Position numbers and translations under genes: made by a program. The notes under the pieces are model-generated. The model saw only the letters and a program-made list of their open reading frames with translations. It was not told where the DNA came from and ran no database searches. 64,000 nt of DNA from Chelonoidis abingdonii. Its lineage: Eukaryota > Chordata > Testudines > Testudinidae. This document shows, piece after piece, positions 1 to 12,521 of this stretch (within the stretch, counting starts at the first letter, position 1; each line of letters opens with the position of its first letter). The stretch is taken from contig NC_133778.1 of assembly GCF_003597395.2 (NCBI RefSeq), positions 13,353,053-13,417,052 on the forward strand. The letters run 5' to 3'.

Positions 1-916
1 ACAGTACGAGGGGCAGGCTGCTTCTCGCAGCCCTGGCATGGAGATAACTGGCCTAGCTGAAACATACCAATGCTTGCCAAGAAAGATCCAAGGGTTAAGT
101 AAAGTAAAATTTGTGTATAGCCTTTAATTGTTTTTGTCCTTTGCTCTGTGCTTTGTGCCTTCGGGTGAATGAATCAAGAATGCTTTGTTCTGAAGAAGCT
201 GTTTTTGTGTCACTTTAACCACCTGGCTCATCACACATCCCTGTGATAAAAGGGTTGGGAGTTGCCAAACCCAATTTGGGCCTATTGTGTTAACACGCTT
301 GGAGAACTGGGATACTGGTGGTCCAGTCCCAGAGTGGTTGAACTGCATAGTTACACCCAGAGTGAGATGCAAGACGCCAAGCCCGCCACCAAAGGTGCAC
401 TTGAAGGGGACTAGAAGACTCAGTTCACCTATGAACCATGACACCCTTAATGATGGTAGGAACAAGCCATCCGGAGGCAGCCCCCTTTGGCAGGAATCTC
501 AGATAAAGAACCACACTGCACTGTCTCAGACAGCAGCTATTCTGAACCTCTGCCTCTCTCCAAGGGCTCACATGGACTGACCGCCAAATGCAGACTATTT
601 CAGTCAAGGGACCAAACCATACTCAAATTCCTGACTGCTTGTCACATAGCTTTGTTTTAGTCCCTGCATCTTAAGCCTAGAAAAACTCTGTCAGCTCCTT
701 ACTCCTGGTCTGGCTGCAAGGTCTCTGGTAATACTTTTTGTACTATTATAGGATATCAGCTGCTCCTACTGTTGGGCACAGAGTGTTTTAGCACATCCAT
801 TCGCCTTTACAAGGTCTGTGATTGCCTTTTCATCCAACACTCCCAGTGGTGAAGCTTTGACACCTCTTTGCTCTAGAACAACCGGAAGTTATCAGGGTTG
901 GTACAGGAATCACTTA
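1..916. other. No gene seen; possible old LTR-type sequence
   Basis: No open frame here resembles a known protein. The first 600 bases are richer in structured, non-AT sequence than the flanking DNA and have the feel of an LTR plus leader of an old retroelement, but I could not find paired ends, a primer site or a coding domain. Treat it as unassigned. Confidence 0.25.
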
Positions 917-1202
917 GGGTATGTCTGCACTGCAACTGAGAGCATGCTTCCCAGCATGGGTAAACAGACCTAGAAACTCCCCTCAAGCTAGCATGCTACA
1001 AATAGCAGCATGGTGCGATGGTTTGAGCTGGTCACCCGAGTATGTACCCGGAGGGTTGAGCAGGTTTGGACTTGAGTGGCTAGCTCAAGCCAACCACCAG
1101 CGCTACCATGGCCACACTGTTATTTTTAATGTGCTATCTCGAGCAGACCGACAGCATGTCTGTCTATTGATCCTGGGAAGCACACTATGTAGGCATACCT
1201 TT
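917..1202. mobile_element. Short inverted-repeat DNA element (MITE-like)
   Basis: The left end reads AGGGTATGTCTGCACTGCA, and the right end, read on the other strand, gives a close imperfect match (aaaggtatgcctacatagtg). The roughly 285-bp interior has no coding capacity. Similar termini occur near 14.76 kb and, more weakly, near 3.34 kb, which supports a dispersed non-autonomous DNA transposon family. The superfamily (hAT or other) cannot be decided because the target duplication is not clear. Confidence 0.5.
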
Positions 1203-3059
1203 GGAGAAACGCTGTGGCCTGAGTTATAAAGGAGGACGAACTAGAAGTTTCCTCCTGGCCTTAAAAATCTAAGAACCTATAAATGATTTTGTAAAACCAA
1301 GGCACAATCTCCTCAGCTCACATCCACGAGAAATAAAGTATGAACAGAGTAGACTTTCTCTTAGTATTTGACACATCCGTTTCCTTGAGTTGTTGAAAAT
1401 TGAGAGAAACAAAGTTTATTTAAATCTGGTTCAAGTAATAAGTGAAAGTGCAGGTCAGTTCTTATTTTATCTAAAGCTGTTCATCCATCCCTAAAAACTG
1501 CAGTTGATGTAGGAAAATGAAGCACAGATGTTGTAATAAAAAAGTATACATTTGAATATCATCGAGCTTCATTGAAATTATTGTATATGCTGCTGTTCCA
1601 TTGTTTCATTATGTACAATTAGCATTGGAATTGCTAGCTCCCTGCTGGAGTCTTTTCTCTTAGATTTACAATAGGTCATGGTAGAATATTTTTCTCATTA
1701 CTGTCATAGATGCACTAATTGAACTGGCTCTGATCTCTCACATTCAGTAGTTTTACGGATAGACGAATAATTTACTTAAATACAAATAATTTCTTCTTTG
1801 CCGTATTTAACTGAAGCCTGAAGCAAGCATAACAGAGATGGGAGAATTTATAGACCATTAAAGCTTCTTCCATCAAGTGTCATCGATGAAAACTGTTTGG
1901 GGCATGTGAAGCAAAATTAAGATAAATCTTGTTTTGGTAACTAGTAAAAATACTTTTCCTTTGGCCCATAGCTAGCCGGATTGAAGAGGCTTTGGGGAGT
2001 TGTGAAGGGAGAAATAGCGAAATAAAAATATGTAGAGGCTAAGAACGCTCTTCCAGAAAAATGTGAAAGTGCCAGTTGACATTTGCTTGGATTGCAAAGG
2101 ATTTTATGGTCTCTTAACAAAATATTTTGGCCCTGACTCTGCAATTTGGAATATGAGGGTGCATTGCTCTGCCTGATTAAAGTTGATGGGGCTTTGCATG
2201 GTGCAGAAGTCCATCCATCACAGGACTGGGGCCTTATGTGAGGAAAAAGCATGCCTGTCTGGTATGTTTCTGGAAGTCTGAGCTCTGTTCATTCATTCTC
2301 CTCCTGCTATAATCCCCATGCTCTCACATCTCTACAACATTCCCCACCTTCCATTCACTGCCCTGTGATCTTTTCCTCCCCATTCTCTCCCCCCTTGACT
2401 GTATTCGGTATATAGTGTCGGTAGCTGCCCATCATCTCCCTTTGCTTCCAGAGATTCCCATATATGTTCTCCTCCTCATATGTGCCGTGTGTGGGCTTCT
2501 CGACTCTTTCCGTCCTCTTCTGATGGCTTCCCCCTAGTGGGCTTGTGGATACTCAATGGCCCCTACTCATGTACTGTTGTGATACTCTCTTCCTTGTGGT
2601 GTTCTGATGCTAATGAGCTTTGTGCTGCCGCTTAGCGAGCTCGCTGCTCTATCAGCCCTCAGTCACTGGCAGAGAGGGAGAGAACGGCTAAGCAGAGCAG
2701 GGAAGAGTTGCTAATGTTGTACAAGCCATGGTTCTAATCTTCATGATCAGCCAGCTTCCCTCCTTGGGGACTCCAGCACTCCATGAGTGGGGGAATGGCC
2801 TGAGAGCCAAGAGGTGCCATCTTGCTATTGCAACAAGCCTGTTTATGCTTAAAATTAGATGCACATGGAGTGGAAAAGCAAACAGTGGAAAATCAGGAAA
2901 GATTAATCCCTAACCACCCCACGTCCTCTGCTTTATCAGTAATAAGAAGGAAAAGTAGATGGGCATTGGTTCCTTCCCTGGTGCATTGACACTATTAAAG
3001 AAGAAAAACAACAAAATGGGACCAGGACAGCATTAGTGTTAACAGTAGCTCTTATGGCA
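1203..3059. other. AT-rich single-copy DNA, no gene seen
   Basis: Open frames are short and resemble no known protein. A stretch near 2125-2245 has the low-copy, partly palindromic look of short dispersed repeats, but paired ends are not clear. A pyrimidine-rich patch lies at about 2280-2420. Confidence 0.5.
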
Positions 3060-3372
3060 AACTAGATGGCCCCATCCTCTGGGAGTACATCCACGTTGGA
3101 GCTGGAGATGTAAATTCCAGCTCGAGTACTCATAGCCATGCTAGCTTGGATCAAGGTAGTGAGTTAAAAATAGAAGCTTAGCCATGGTGGCGCAAGCAGC
3201 TGGAGGAGCTTGCCACCCCTGGTATGATCCCATCCAAAACCCTAGGCACGTACTTGGGAGGCTAGCCCAATCCGCCGCTTGCTGTGCCGCAGCTGTGCTT
3301 CTCTTCTGAGCACCCCATTTGCGTCCGAGCTAGCGTGGGTATGTCTCCTCAAGTACACCTTCCGGCTCCCGC
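3060..3372. repeat. Possible degraded inverted-repeat element
   Basis: This block is more GC-rich than its flanks and ends with GGGTATGTCTCC, similar to the terminus of the element at 917-1202. The opposite terminus is not convincing, so this may be a truncated or very old copy. Confidence 0.28.
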
Positions 3373-4139
3373 CTGGACATATCCTGGGTTAGTTAACTGA
3401 ATAGTGGTCCATGGTCATAACTGTATGCAAGGAGCTTTGCTGCTGTAGGGCTAGAGGGCAACTTTGCAACTTGCCCCATGCAAAGGGTGGCATGGAGCTG
3501 GGCAGCACTAAGAATGGCCTGGGAATAAAGTGTGATTCTGAGAATCATAATTCTGTCATCATGTATTTCCTTGCACCAGTGGGGAAGTAATCGACTACCA
3601 CCCTTGGCCAGCAACAGACTGCTTACCCCTCTGCACCAGCTCATTTCTACCCACAAGGGGTGTTTTTGGTACTGAATGGGCAAGGCTCCATCCATCTGTA
3701 TGTGAATTGTCCATCCAAATGCTGGGAGTAGTGAGGCAGGGATCCAACCATGAAGCGAGAGGGGCAACCCTCTGAAGTGAGAAGTAATTCATTTAATTTC
3801 TTCTCCCATTCTTTTTTTTTCATTTTTGTGCCCACCTGCTTTCATCCAGGCTGGGGTTGGAAGTACTTGAGTAGCACAACAAAAGTTATTCTCTTGTTTT
3901 TTGCCTGCTGGAAACATTGGACGTTTCACAAGAAAAGCCAGTCCTTTTCCAGGCTAGATCTAGGCAATAATATGCATGAAGAGTTTCAGAGAAGTCACTT
4001 TTCCCAACCTGCTCTGCAGACACAGTCTGTACACAATATAGAATCCAGACAAACCTATCTCCCAGAGTTTGGCTTCGTTAACAAAGACAGCAACAATAAA
4101 AACAGGTGTGACTGCTTCAGAATGTAGGCCAGTCTCTAA

Positions 4140-4306
4140 GTATGAGAGGGGAGGATGAGATCTGTGTGAGGGGCAGAATATCCCACAGCTGCCTACGACA
4201 AGGATCTTATACCTTCCTCTGAAGCATCTGCTACTGCTGCTGTCAGGGGTATAGAACTGGACCAGATGGACCTTGTCTGATCCAGTATGGCAATTCCTAT
4301 ATTTCT
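4140..4306 (+). mobile_element. CR1 LINE 3' end (5'-truncated)
   Basis: The sequence runs into the typical CR1 tail, with the string ggaccagatggaccttgtct followed by a variant of 'gatccagtatggcaattcctat'. This tail is shared with the copies ending near 22.86 and 45.26 kb. It contains only 3' untranslated sequence. Severe 5' truncation is normal for CR1. Confidence 0.7.
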
Positions 4307-4322
4307 ATGCACAGCCTAGAAG

Positions 4323-4336
4323 CTGTGTCTCCACAG
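4323..4336. repeat. Left copy of 14-bp target-site duplication
   Basis: CTGTGTCTCCACAG is repeated exactly at 4599-4612 and brackets the GC-rich block between them. This length is typical of duplications made by LINE-driven target-primed insertion. Confidence 0.7.
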
Positions 4337-4598
4337 GAGCAGCACCACGGTTTTTGTCGCCCTAGGCGGCAGCGCTCCTCTGAGCATTCAGTGGTGGGGG
4401 TCCTTCCGCTCCATGTCTTCGGGGCACTTTGGCGGCGGGTCCTGGAGCGAGTGAAGGACTCGCCGCTGAATTTCCTCCGAAGACCTGGAGTAGAAGGATC
4501 CCCTGCTGCTGAATTTCCGCCAAGGGCAGCAAAATTCTGCCCCCCAAATCTTGCTGCCCTAGGCGACCACCTAGGGTCGCCTAGTGGAAGCACCAGCC
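4337..4598. mobile_element. GC-rich 262-bp insertion, SINE-like, family unknown
   Basis: A compact CpG-containing block sits in AT-rich DNA and is bounded by identical 14-bp direct repeats. It contains the motif gccctaggcg near both ends. Open frames cross it in several phases, but none resembles a protein and all are explained by the lack of stop codons in GC-rich DNA. The flanking duplication argues for a retrotransposed non-coding unit. I do not recognise a tRNA, 5S or 7SL head. Confidence 0.6.
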
Positions 4599-4612
4599 CT
4601 GTGTCTCCACAG
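4599..4612. repeat. Right copy of 14-bp target-site duplication
   Basis: Identical to 4323-4336. See the insertion between them. Confidence 0.7.
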
Positions 4613-5087
4613 AACCACTCCCAGAACTATTAAATCAGATAGGATAATATGTTACTGCCTCAGGGCACCAGCCAAACTCATTTAAACCTCTTCCACACTT
4701 GCTAACAGGGTGATTCAGGTGACACTGCCAGAGCATTACAAATTCATTCAAGAAATATTTTCCATCAATTGAAGAATAGATTATTTATGAATACATTGTT
4801 CCAGCTCTATATATGTTGAACGGTATTTATCAAATCCATCAGAAAGTACATTATTTACAGGTCTTATTTTATTTTTTTCATTTTTTGTCTAAGCCTTTTG
4901 ATTTTTGGGCTGCATAAATACAAACCCACATATGAATAGGATGAGGAGCCTCGAATATGTATTTTTCTTGTAATGTGGAGAAAAATCCACTTGCTTCCTT
5001 TTATAACTTCAGTTTGAGTTGCAATAATGATAGATGAAAAGATTACACAAAAAACACTCTACTGTCATTATTCAAGGGGTCGGGGCC

Positions 5088-5435
5088 CCTTTGTGTTACA
5101 CAAATAGTCAGAGACAATCCCTGCTCCAAAGAGCTCACACTCTAAATAAGCAGGATGGACAAAAGGTGGCAAAAAGGAAGGTTTAGTATCCCTATTTTAT
5201 AGAAGGATTACCGAGGGGAGAGAGGTTAAGGGTAAGATCTTCAAAAGTACACAAATGATTTAGGCATCAAAATCCAAGAGAGAAGGAATTAGGTGCCTAA
5301 ATTACTTAGGCTGCAGTTTTCAAAAGTGCCTATGTGACTTTCCCATGGCCACACAACGAGTCTATGGCAGAGCCAGGAGTTGAATGCAGTTCTTCCACAT
5401 CCCAGGCATAACTTCTAAAAACATCCTTCTGGTAG
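5088..5435 (-). mobile_element. MIR/CORE-SINE-like remnant, composite
   Basis: The plus strand shows the sequence seen when MIR-type SINEs lie in reverse: a 'tccctgctccaaagagctcacactctaa' type stretch, then 'attttatagaaggattaccgagg' and 'ccatggccacacaac' followed by a 'ggcagagccaggagttgaa' B-box-like string. About 5240-5330 is interrupted by a 'ttaggtgcctaaatt' palindromic stretch related to the repeat at 43.48 kb. The copy is heavily diverged. Confidence 0.5.
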
Positions 5436-6237
5436 TGTGGCACACACACACAAGAACAGAAATACGTATAATCATTGGGGGAGACACATGTTGCAGCTTT
5501 TCTTTTCAGGTAAAATATTAGGACTTCTTTTAATATGCCTCGTGTTTGCAGTGTCCAAGGTGTACCATCCATGATGCTAAAGACATAGCTTTTCAGAGCA
5601 GTTCTCTTCAGGTCACCCAGCCATTCTGAAAAGTATGAAGGGCCATCAAACAGAAATGTATAATTAATGCAATCATTGTATAATTTTATTCCCTTTTTCA
5701 TCAAAGTTGCTGTACACAGAATATGTATTAAATATCACTACGTTGCCATCTCCCAAGACAACTGCAGAATATGAGTTAGGAAGACCTCAATAGGCTAGCC
5801 CAGTTCAACATTTTCTTTGCAAAATAAATAGGGCCTGTCTTGTGAATATGAATGAGATTAACTAAAGCCATTAATTAATGCGACTTTTTAAAAGGCAGCT
5901 GTAAATGGAATAATTCACCATGCATAATATCTGAATTTTCTTCACTGTCAAGAATTTTTTTTTTATTTTTGGTGTTTACTCTCTGTTGTCATTAAAAAGC
6001 TTTTATAGTTTTGGAAGTTGGGTTTTTCTTTTGGAAGCGGGGAATCCCCTCTGATTTTGTAGCTTTTCCATTTTGCAAATATTGATTCCCTCTCCCCCCT
6101 CTCCCTTTTTCCTTATGAAATAGTGATTGTCAACAAAAAAAAAATCATCTTTGTCATTCTCTCAGAATTCTTCCTAGGACGGTTCAGGTCTGTGCTGCTC
6201 CAGACATAGGGTTCTGTCTGTCAGCAAAGTTTGACCC
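5436..6237. other. AT-rich single-copy DNA, no gene seen
   Basis: No coding frame or recognised repeat is visible. Short homopolymer runs of T (near 5955) and A (near 6136) are the only notable structure. Confidence 0.5.
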
Positions 6238-6400
6238 CCGAGTTAACTAATAAATTAGAAAAAGAAATTACAGGGAGAGAAATCACTGAAGCAATGAAAG
6301 CACTAAACCTTGGCAAAACTCCAGTCCCAGAAGGCCCGTCAGTCGACATACATAAAAATGCATAGATATCCTCCCTGATATATTATTAGACATTTATAAT
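6238..6400 (+). pseudogene. L1/Tx1-type LINE ORF2 fragment (start of RT domain)
   Basis: Translation from about 6241 gives ITEAMKALNLGKTPVPEGPS, which matches the conserved entry to the reverse transcriptase of L1/Tx1 LINEs (an 'EI..AI..L..GKSPGPDG' pattern). The frame hits a stop about 20 codons later and no further RT motifs follow. It is therefore a short dead fragment. It differs from CR1, which has an 'NKSPGPDGIHPRVLK' form at the same place. The assignment rests on one motif. Confidence 0.5.
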
Positions 6401-8637
6401 TTGGCCTTTCAGATGGAAAAAAATGCAAGTGATGATTGCAAGTATTCCTATTCTGGGAATGGGCAAACTGTATTACAGAGTTTACGTGACCTGCCCATGC
6501 TCAAGTTGATGGCAGAGCCAGGAATAAAATGTTTGTTTCCTCATTCCCAGTTCTGCGCCCCATTCATGGGACTGCACTGTCTCACTGTCTGGAAATTCAG
6601 CCAATATCCCTGCAGGAAATAATGACCTCTGCCATATTTGATGTATTATTCATATCGTGGTAACACCTTGATTACCAAGGGAAATGGATTTTTAAGCAAA
6701 ATCCATTAAATGGATTTTAGTTCTTTCCAAGGAAAGCTAAAGCACTATAAGGACACACAAAAATATACAGTTTAATTTGTCACATTTCTACAATTAAGTA
6801 TCTGTATATTCAAATACACTACACTGGGGCATTTGTTTGTCAGATACAAGGACCATTTCATCCTTAGTCATACTCTTGGGACATAGAAAAGGAGATCTCA
6901 GCCAGCTTGAAAGAACGTAGAACAGACAATGCTCCCTGCACGTCCCTTTGTTCCCCGGTTCTGGAACTGTGCTCAGCATTGACAGTCAGTTGTTTTCAAC
7001 TAAGTCATGAGCTTCACTGGTGTTGACTATCCTATAGCATCCATTCTGGGCATCCTCTTCAAATCAGTTATTGCAGTCGTGTCCAGAGGTCCCAAACAGA
7101 ATGGAGGTCCTACTCTTAGGTGTCAGTACACATATATATGAAGACATGGTCCATCTGATAGATTTTTCTTTATACCATTCAATTATGTCTTGGAAACTGT
7201 TACAAATGCATATTCTAAAATGCACCTTATGGAAAGAATGGAAGAAAGGGATTAAAATCACATTGGAAAATCATGAGACATTGTCTCAGAAAGACATTAA
7301 GAAAAATAATTGGTTAATTTAGGCCCTCAGAGCATTTCCCTAAAGCTTAGACCAGTTTGCTTAACCATTGATTGTAACATTTATTTTTTTCTGTGTCTTA
7401 ATTTCCAGTCCTTGTTCTGATGTGCCTGTTAACTTTCCAGGCTATAATAAGCCTAATTTTTCTTTATTTCAAATGAATATTATATAAATTAATTTCCATT
7501 TGATTACCATGTAATTACATTGTGACTTGTGACAGTTTAGACAAAGTATCGTATCTACATCTTAAGAACATGATGCATGTTTGACTAATATTTCAAAGAA
7601 ATGTGTAAATATGTTGTTATTTGGTGACACTTTTAATACGTTAATTTCCTCCCTGATTTATTTAACCCATCAGAAGTTCAGTGGCAAAGAGCAGCCATCC
7701 TGTGCACCACAATTTATTCTTGAATGAGTGTAGCCAATCGGGCCAAATTGCAATTGGTTGTACCTAATCCGTGAAACTCTTTGTAAAGAGGATGTTGGTG
7801 CAGGCATATTGCTTGAGTCAAGAGAAGGGACAAATTACACGACTCTCCAGGGAGACTAATTGCTTCCAAGCAGGCTACTTATTAAATAATGTTTATACCG
7901 TTATACAACAGTTTCAGCCACCTTCAGTGCACTTCACAGAATGTGCACATTTTAATTCCAACTCCGCACTGGGCTCTCTACATTAGTTTTGACTATTTGG
8001 AAGTTCTGAGAACTTGATTGATGATTTGCTTCCTCACTTCAACAAAGATTAGTGAGCATTTTCACTGAGTTTGACCTTGACATCCCAGAGAGAGCCTAAT
8101 GATATGCAGTCCCTATTAGTCATTACAGCCATTTCATCTCAATTTCTCTTTCCTTTCCCTCTCCTCTTCTCTCTGGAAGTTTAGACTAATACATCCAATT
8201 AGCCTTTAAGCACATACCTTAGTCTATAGCAGGGCGCTAATGAGAAATTAAAACAAGCGGTGTGCCTAAGGAACTCTGGTCTGGTTTGAAGTCCCACAGA
8301 CTCGCAGCCAGGAAGTTAGCTTGGATCAATGTTGTTACGATTCATTAGGGCCTGGAAAGAAGGGAATGCAGGGATTCAGATTATAGATTGTCACATTGCA
8401 GTAATGCAAAATGGGATGGGATATTGTAAGCTAGCAAGTTAATAAAGCTTTCAAATGCTTGGCTAAAGCTAAGCCAAGGCTAGTCATGGCGCATGTGTTT
8501 ATTTCCTTTTCTCACATATGGCTCTTTGTTATTATTTTTACTAATTATTTTACTATGGAGGGTAGCACCTGGAGTGTTCAGCCAAGGATCAGGATCCCTT
8601 TGGGGGGGCAAGGAGGGAGGAGGCATGACCTTATCCA
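6401..8637. other. AT-rich single-copy DNA, no gene seen
   Basis: Several short open frames are present, but none shows domain-like sequence or coding bias. A weak MIR-like string lies near 6470-6530 ('gcccatgctcaagttgatggcagagccagga'). No other repeat was recognised. Confidence 0.45.
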
Positions 8638-8838
8638 TGTTAACTAACAGCACATTCAATACATCTTAGCAGTCACTGCAGATAGGGACCAACCTTTTTA
8701 GCACTGTACCACTTAGTAGTGGGCATCTTGCACAGGACCCATAGGGTTAACCAGGACTAGCTAACATGATGTTGAATGTGGTAATTTTCACTGTCTTCAC
8801 TGACTGTACAGGCTTGTTTAACATTATGTTAGTTAACA
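8638..8838. mobile_element. Short inverted-repeat element with 12-bp perfect termini
   Basis: TGTTAACTAACA at 8638-8649 is the exact reverse complement of TGTTAGTTAACA at 8827-8838. The 201-bp unit has no coding capacity. A similar 'gttaactaacatg' string occurs near 12.39 kb. The layout suggests a MITE. Chance pairing of AT-rich sequence is possible but less likely for 12 exact bases at this spacing. Confidence 0.42.
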
Positions 8839-9041
8839 CAACTCCTTGAGGTTATATTCTCATATTGCCAAATTTTCTGGTGAAAACCAGGCCATATAAT
8901 TAAAGGAAAATCCTAATCCAGAGAGCTCACAATCTTGGTTTATTGAATTTCATTTATTTGGCTCTTTGATCCAAAGCTCTGTAAGTGTGACACACGGAAA
9001 GGACAATGAAACCAATAACAATCAACAACAAAGAATCACAC

Positions 9042-9455
9042 TGTGACAGAGTACTGGGAACCAACCGCTGAGTCAGCACTCTGATCACAAAATCACCAAT
9101 CCCCTGACTCGGTCTAATTAGCAGATTAGAATGGGCTGGGGAGGACTAAAGAGCTAATTAGCTCATTAGAACAGAGGGTAGAAGACGACACAGGAAGGAA
9201 GTGCTGGTGGGAGGGGGAAGGGGAGAGAGAAAGAGAGGCTAGTAGAGCCAGAACCAAGGAGCATCTCTGGATGGAGAGTGCTCTGTCCTTGTCTTGGCAA
9301 AGGGCTGAGGAGACATTAATAGTGTAAATGATGTGGTATATGGCTAGTAGAGATGGTGGGGAAGAGACAATGTAACTAAACTATGTGGTGGCGTTTGACA
9401 ATTGAACTCCAAACAGTTTGTGTAGACAGAGCAGGAGCAAGACCTTGCCCTATCA
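9042..9455 (+). mobile_element. Probable solo LTR (414 bp), TG...CA with 5-bp duplication
   Basis: The block begins TGTGACAGAGTACTGGG and ends CCCTATCA. CACAC precedes it (9037-9041) and CACAC follows it (9456-9460), as expected for a 5-bp target duplication. The interior has a purine-rich segment (about 9180-9245). No internal retroelement genes are nearby, so it would be a solo LTR left by recombination. CACAC is simple sequence, which weakens the duplication evidence. The orientation is a guess. Confidence 0.5.
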
Positions 9456-9460
9456 CACAC

Positions 9461-12400
9461 ATCAACAACAACAATAGTCCCTGGAAAAAGTGAAATATGA
9501 GAGAAGGGAAGGGAGACATTTCTAGAGAATTCATAACTAAGAAACAATAATCTTCATAACTTAGAATTATCTGTGCTCATGACAAGCAACAATCCAAGTT
9601 ACTCACCCTTCTGTCTGACAGGATGTATTTTAGAAAGGAGACCCCATGAGAGAGGAAACTTCAGAGGAGTTTGTTTCAAAAGAAGAGTCGTCCAATTATA
9701 ACCAGTGCCATGATGTCCTATTAACTCATCTTTGGAGAAGTTGTCTCCAGCCAAACAATAGCAACAGTAAAGGCATGAGTTGTGAATGCCAAAGCCCCTG
9801 TGACTCATTTAAATCTTAACATTATTGAACATAGACAGCTTTTCCCCCTCACTTTGATAATTTATTTTAAAAATAAATTAAAAGAGTTTGCTAATGTAAT
9901 GTTGTGTGAATGGGGATTTTGTCTTAATAAAGGAGAGCCCGATTAGACCAGTAGAGAGAGATGACACTTTTGGGTGAGGGGGTATATGTGTATGTACAAT
10001 ATATAAACATAATATGCAGTATATAGAAGAACAACCGATAAGCGTCAGTGAGTCAGTAGGAAAATTCAAATACAGTTTTTCTGACCCCATAAACTGAGAT
10101 GGAGTTAGAATGATTTGTTGGTGTGTGTTGTGACCAGAACCCATTGGTCTGTCTTTTTCTGACTTTAATTGGTATAACAGATTGTTAAGTCTCTTCCCAT
10201 TTATGTCTTTTCTCTCTCTAAGGCTTATTGTCTATTTGTTTCCCTTTCTTAACTCTTGTCTAGCTATTTTATTTATTTTTTTCAAAAGCTTGGGTGTTAT
10301 CTCAAACAGTGTAGGAGGGTTTACTTACAAGTTAAACAGCTATTTTGCTTTCCAATGTCATGCTAGATTTGTTCAGATGCAATTATGCACTAGCTGTCAC
10401 ATGAAGTCTAAGGAACAAATACTCAGCTGTAAATCAGCACAGTTTCACGGAAGCTATCCCAGTTTACACCAAGTGAGGATCTGGATCTGAGGTTTTTGTT
10501 AGGTTCATAAAGCATCATAATTTATAATTTGAATCATCTCCACAAGTTCCTCTGCTAGATGGACAGAGAGATGCAGAGCTAGTACTTTCAATATGGTAGT
10601 GCACTGCATTGTTAAATCTCATTATTAAAATAATTTGTTGTTATGCATATAACGCATATTGGAAACACAGAAAACATCTTATTAATGCCAAGCATTTTAA
10701 AGATATTTAATTTAGGTAACTTATCAACCAGACAGAAATTAGTAAGGAGCTGTAGATAGTTTAAAACCAGCTGTTTCATCTAATCAAGGCTGTCCTATGC
10801 ACAATAAATTCAAAGGAAAAAAAAATCTGTTCATTTCTGTGTTGAATAAAAAGTTGGGATTTGATCCCTGAAAGTTATAAGCATGCCTCCTGCATTATGA
10901 CAGATCTAGGCCTTGAGCTATTGAGGTCCTCTATTGAACATATGATTTATATGTTCTATATTTATTATCTTTTTTTTTAATCCACTCTTCCAGGGTCAAG
11001 AAACTAAAAATAAATATCTAGTTGAATATACGAACTATGATTTCCCATAGGTTTTCAGTCTTTTCTGTAAGATGTCCAACATTCAATTCAAGAGCATGTC
11101 TTATGGACCACCACCTCATCACATGGACCCTCGTTCACAACCACATTACACTCATGTGACATTTACAGGAATTGCTTATATGGAGGAGCAATATTATTAG
11201 AGTGGTTTACACACACACACATTCTGCTCTTCAAGCTTGTTCTGTAGCACTGATTAGCTTGAATTCTTCCCACTATGGACACCAGATCTCTCTGAGGATC
11301 TCTTCCTCTACCCCATTCTGGGGTCAAATGCTTTCTCCCTTGAGAAAGTGTTTTTCAATTCCAGGAGGCTTTTCCACCTTCTTCTTAGGGTCATAATAGC
11401 CCTACTTCCTGAAGATGTGCTTTAGTGCTAGCAGGTTTCCCCAGCCCTCCAGGGTTTGGGTTCTTCCCCAGGAACTTCCCTATAAGTCCCTTCTGGCTGT
11501 AGGCTCCCCTCCATTATGCTGAAAAGAATCTTTTTTAATGCTCAGGAGATAGTCACCTGACTCTGGCACTTGGCCTTATTCTCGTCTTGGTCTGCTGACA
11601 CCCCCTTTTTAAGGGCCCAGATATTGAAATAAAGTTTGCTGACCTTGAGACCGACTGCCCTTAAAAGGCTTTTGGGGCTACTGTGATATAAATGTTAAAT
11701 AATAATAATAATCATTGGTGATGCTAGAGAAAGAAATAAACATAAAATAACTTCTAATATTCCTTTAGCAACATGGGGAATGCTTTGTTATAGAAAAAAA
11801 AACACATTGTAAGTGGGAAAAAGTTTTAATTTCCAAGATTGCAGAAGCATGTTCTACTAAGATCATGGGAACTCTGGGAAATTATACCATGTGATATTGT
11901 GTGGCCACCATCTTGGTTGCTGCACTGGACATTGAACAAAGGTTCACCAGAACTAAAAGCATCAGCTTCTCCATCTTGAGCTAAAGATTTCTAGTTGGGA
12001 CTGTAACAGACCCATTTTTAGAGCTGGTTGAAACATTTTAGACTAAATTTATCATCAGAAAATGCTGTTTCATGAAAGCTGAATCACTTTGCGAAGATGC
12101 ATTTATTTTGACAAAGTTTATGACAGGAAGGTTTCTTAAGGCAAAGGTGGATTCTCTGATCACTTCCAGAGAGAGAGATTGAAATAAAAAAATGTCCTTT
12201 TGACACAATTCCATTTTGGAAAATCGTTCCAAGGATTTTTTTTTCCAGTGCAGAATGAAGACAAATTTTGAAACCTCAAAATTTCTTGGAAAATGGAATA
12301 TTTATTCTCTGGACCACTCTACTAATAACTTCTATGGATTGGGCAGAGAGGAGAACCTGTAATAAACTCACTTTGGGGTTACAACAACATAAGTTAACTA

Positions 12401-12520
12401 ACATGGTATTAAAATGAAATTTGTCACTCAGTCTAGGCAAGGACTGCCATAGTTAACCCTGTGTAGACTGGTCATGATTAACTCTTTACATCAGCTAATT
12501 GTGATTAATCTCACGATCAG
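9461..12520. other. AT-rich single-copy DNA, no gene seen
   Basis: No coding region was recognised. Small features are a dinucleotide AC run near 11211, an (AAT)n run near 11700 and a half-site of a palindromic repeat near 10440-10490. A GC-richer pyrimidine patch lies at about 11270-11600, without a convincing exon. Confidence 0.45.
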
Positions 12521-12521
12521 C

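Noticed and set aside
4297..4633. Overlapping open frames of about 100 codons on both strands
   Set aside because: They fall in the GC-rich inserted unit with the 14-bp flanking repeats. No protein resemblance.
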